A DNA stretch of 64,000 nucleotides from Camarhynchus parvulus (lineage: Eukaryota; Chordata; Aves; Passeriformes; Thraupidae): NCBI RefSeq assembly GCF_901933205.1, contig NC_044574.1, forward strand, positions 15,733,733 to 15,797,732, read 5' to 3'. Made by a program: the position numbers and the translations under genes. Below, in pieces: positions 62,110 to 64,000 of the stretch. The stretch's first letter is position 1. Each line of letters starts with the position of its first letter. The notes below the pieces were generated by a model. It saw only the letters and a list, made by a program, of their open reading frames with translations. It was not told the origin of the DNA and searched no databases.

Positions 62110-63164
62110 CACATTTGTTAACACAGTTTATTGGCACACTTATTGGCAAAGCATACATAAAATACAGTTGTATTATATAACACACTGACTCACTGTGTCT
62201 TTACATGATGAGTTGAACATATTAATATGTAAATGAAAAAAAATTAGTTTCTTTTATAAAGTTTCACATAAATACACCGGAATAAAAAACAAAACAAAAC
62301 AAAAAAGTAAAACAAAAAAAAATGAGGGCTTTACAAAAATATTATACAAGAAATATACTATGAAAAGAAATAACAACAAAGCCAACTCAGATACAATAAT
62401 AAAAACACAAAAGTTTTAGATTTATTAAGCTGCCCACAAAGTTAATGGATTACATGGCTTTAAAATATCTGGATCGACAGCAATTTTACAAAGCATAAAC
62501 TCTCATAGGACTGGGTGTCTTTTTCCACATAAAAATATTTCTCATGTCTTTGATGAAAAAAAGACATTTCTTGTTTCAGTATTTTTTATTAAATGATGGA
62601 TAGAGTATCTACTGACATCAGCTAAATGTAAATTTAAAAAGCTGGATCCTTTAAATGACTAATTGATGAAAGAAAAGTTAAAGAATGAACAAAAGTTACT
62701 TTACTTTTCCTTAAAAGCTGATCTTTTTCTGAAACAAGAAATTTCAGGTGCAAGTTGAAAAGCAGAAAATATATTACAATTGTAAAAAGTTTTACATAGT
62801 TATGTTAATGAGATCCTGAGCACTGATGACTTGTCAAAATATGGCCATTGTTTGATGAGGAAAAAAACAACCCCTTCCAATAAAATGCACTGTCAGAAGT
62901 TTGCCATGAGATGCTGTTTAATTTTCAATTATTTTAATTGAGGTCAGTGCCAGTATCTAGTTGTATGACAATACTTCCAAGCAATGTATATGGAAGCTTA
63001 TACAAGAGTTTTCCCTAACGAAAAAAGTTGGATAGCTTTAGTTTAGAAATAGATACTGTATAATTTGAAAGGTGTTTCTTTTAAATTTTATTTTGAAGAA
63101 TGCTGTGAAACAGTAATTAATAACCCACTGGGGTACATTGCAGTGGGCACTGCTGCAGAATAAC
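62110..63164 (-). other. LDB2: LDB2 3' untranslated region
   Basis: AT-rich DNA directly downstream of the LDB2 stop, with no competing reading frame. Minus-strand AATAAA signals occur at 63087-63092, 62585-62590, 62421-62426 and 62127-62132. I place the end near 62110 because the 62127 signal is the most distal in this AT-rich block and is followed by a GT-containing stretch. The resulting length of about 1.05 kb is reasonable for LDB2. The block has long A-rich runs on the plus strand (62280-62325), which are U-rich in the transcript. The real end is not proven: shorter forms from the inner signals are possible. Confidence 0.6.
62127..62132 (-). terminator. LDB2: Candidate distal polyadenylation signal of LDB2
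   Basis: TTTATT on the plus strand is a canonical AATAAA on the minus strand. The minus-strand sequence after it contains TGTGTT and ATGTGCTC within about 30 bases, which could serve as the GU-rich downstream element. Three further AATAAA words lie closer to the stop codon, so alternative polyadenylation is possible. Confidence 0.45.
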
Positions 63165-63395
63165 CTATTGGGAAGCTTGTGGTGTGGGGTTTTCAGATTT
63201 AGTCTCCTGGTTAGCAGCAGGTTTGCTGTTCCATGGGCTGTTATTTCCCAGTGCAGGTGAATTGTTGAAATCTTCTTCATCATCCATGCCATTTGCTGCA
63301 TCATACTGTGTATTCTCTAATCTAGTGATAAGCCTTTCGTCTTCATCCCCAAATTCGCCTCCCATCAGAGTTGGTTCTCCTACCACCATCACATC
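63165..63395 (-). CDS. LDB2: LDB2 last coding exon (LIM domain-binding protein 2, C-terminus with LIM-interaction domain)
   Basis: The minus strand reads 76 codons and a stop (TGA/TAA class stop at the 63165 end), starting DVMVVGEPTLMGGEFGDEDE and ending in KSENPTPQASQ. This is the C-terminus of the LDB/CLIM/NLI family. The first ~40 residues are the LIM-interaction domain, which binds LIM domains of LIM-homeodomain and LMO proteins in tandem; the DEDERLITRLEN core is intact. The acidic DDEEDFNNSPALGNNSPWNSKP tail follows in pieces. The QYDAANGMDDEEDF wording fits LDB2 rather than LDB1 (QFDAANGIDDEDSF in memory of the family). A splice acceptor, TTCACAG before GATGTG, sets the exon edge at 63395, and translation is in frame from the first base. 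The protein is a nuclear adaptor that dimerises through an N-terminal domain encoded upstream, outside this window. The only open doubt is the paralogue; the gene family is certain. Confidence 0.95.
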   Translation of the reverse strand, partial: DVMVVGEPTLMGGEFGDEDERLITRLENTQYDAANGMDDEEDFNNSPALGNNSPWNSKPAANQETKSENPTPQASQ

Positions 63396-64000
63396 CTGTG
63401 AACAGCACCCAATATTTGTTATATGGAAACCTTGAGAGAGAAAAAATCAACTTAAAAAAATTATGTTAGAGAATTCGCATCTCTTTTACTTCGTGACATT
63501 TGAACAACAGAGTTAAAAGTTCTCATATGGTAGGAACAAGGAGAGAGGCTTACACTTTATTTCTAATTTAATTTAAAAATTAACACATCTCTATAGCTGC
63601 ATGCTCATGGCTCTGGATCTCAGATACCCCAGAACTGAAAAGCAGGTAGGCTGAAAAGTATGCCTGATTTTAGCAAATAAACAGGCTGTGAAACTGCCTT
63701 TAAACTTCTCCTTAAAATATTTAGCCTTTATCCAGTTAATCCTTCCTGAGCCATTTTCTTTGGAAAGGCACCAGGGTGTATCTCAGTAGGAACTTGGTGA
63801 TATACGTATTTTAAAAGTAGTTTAAAAGAAACCACATTTCTTATCCTCAGACTTCTCAAACGTGGAGCACAGCACTCTAATAAAGATGGTAACTCTCTTA
63901 TCCATAGCCAGCCAAGCCCTTTTACGCATCCAATATACTTGACATTCTGCTACTTAATTATGGTAATTAATTTAGGTAAAGTTTTCGATAAAAACAATGT
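63396..64000 (-). other. LDB2: Part of the last intron of LDB2
   Basis: Runs from the acceptor site (AG at 63397-63396 on the minus strand, preceded by GGGTGCTGTTCAC) to the window edge. The pyrimidine tract before the acceptor is weak. I see no other exon or recognisable repeat in these 600 bases. The donor end of this intron is outside the window. Confidence 0.8.

Noticed and set aside
63038..63304. 88-codon minus frame over the LDB2 exon
   Set aside because: Shadow of the LDB2 coding frame running into the 3'UTR.
1..64000. CRISPR arrays, bacterial operons, tRNA or rRNA genes
   Set aside because: None seen. Sequence style, LINE and LTR families and the spliced LDB2 exon all indicate an avian nuclear genome.

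Overview
The window is nuclear DNA of a bird. Three things show this. There are CR1 LINE copies with the avian-type 3' tail of short ATTCTRTG-like repeats. There are LTRs of the avian type that start TGTCCTGG and carry a 'tataaactgg…' core and a TTAAACTG…TTATCTCA stretch. The only gene is vertebrate. The DNA is AT-rich, CpG-poor and almost gene-free. I cannot name the species.

The one protein-coding gene lies at the far right on the minus strand. It is the last exon of LDB2 (LIM domain-binding protein 2): the 3'UTR runs roughly 62110-63164, the coding part 63165-63395, and the final intron continues to the window edge. This exon carries the complete LIM-interaction domain. The other ~62 kb lie downstream of the gene. 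From the known vertebrate gene order on this chromosome arm (TAPT1 - gene desert - LDB2 - QDPR), the window is probably the desert between LDB2 and TAPT1. TAPT1 itself is not seen.

Layout: 594-1115 is a 5'-truncated CR1 on the minus strand. 5271-7080 is a longer, decayed minus-strand CR1 reverse-transcriptase copy, interrupted at about 6140-6418 by a ~280 bp LTR-like insertion. 8458-8560 is an LTR fragment. 10806-10878 and 16045-16125 are CR1 3' tails. 27562-27915 is an avian LTR on the minus strand, and 53395-53995 is a nearly complete solo LTR of the same general type on the plus strand. Small tandem repeats lie at 209-292, 17616-17654, 19441-19467, 22827-22896, 44530-44556 and 59476-59599. 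Strand-asymmetric G/T tracts lie at 35331-35397, 50065-50108 and 52233-52409, with the A/C counterpart at 55737-55797.

Nothing between these looks like an expressed gene. The open frames there are short, overlap on both strands, or lie in repeats. Some stretches (17690-18010, 23000-23490, 41330-41660) are dense in homeodomain, POU, SOX or PBX-like words and are the best candidates for conserved regulatory elements. That is inference only and needs an alignment. I found no undescribed system. The most distinctive points are the intact LDB2 exon, the nested insertion in the CR1, a perfect 62-bp duplication carrying an octamer word, and one unexplained 147-codon open frame at 30164-30607.
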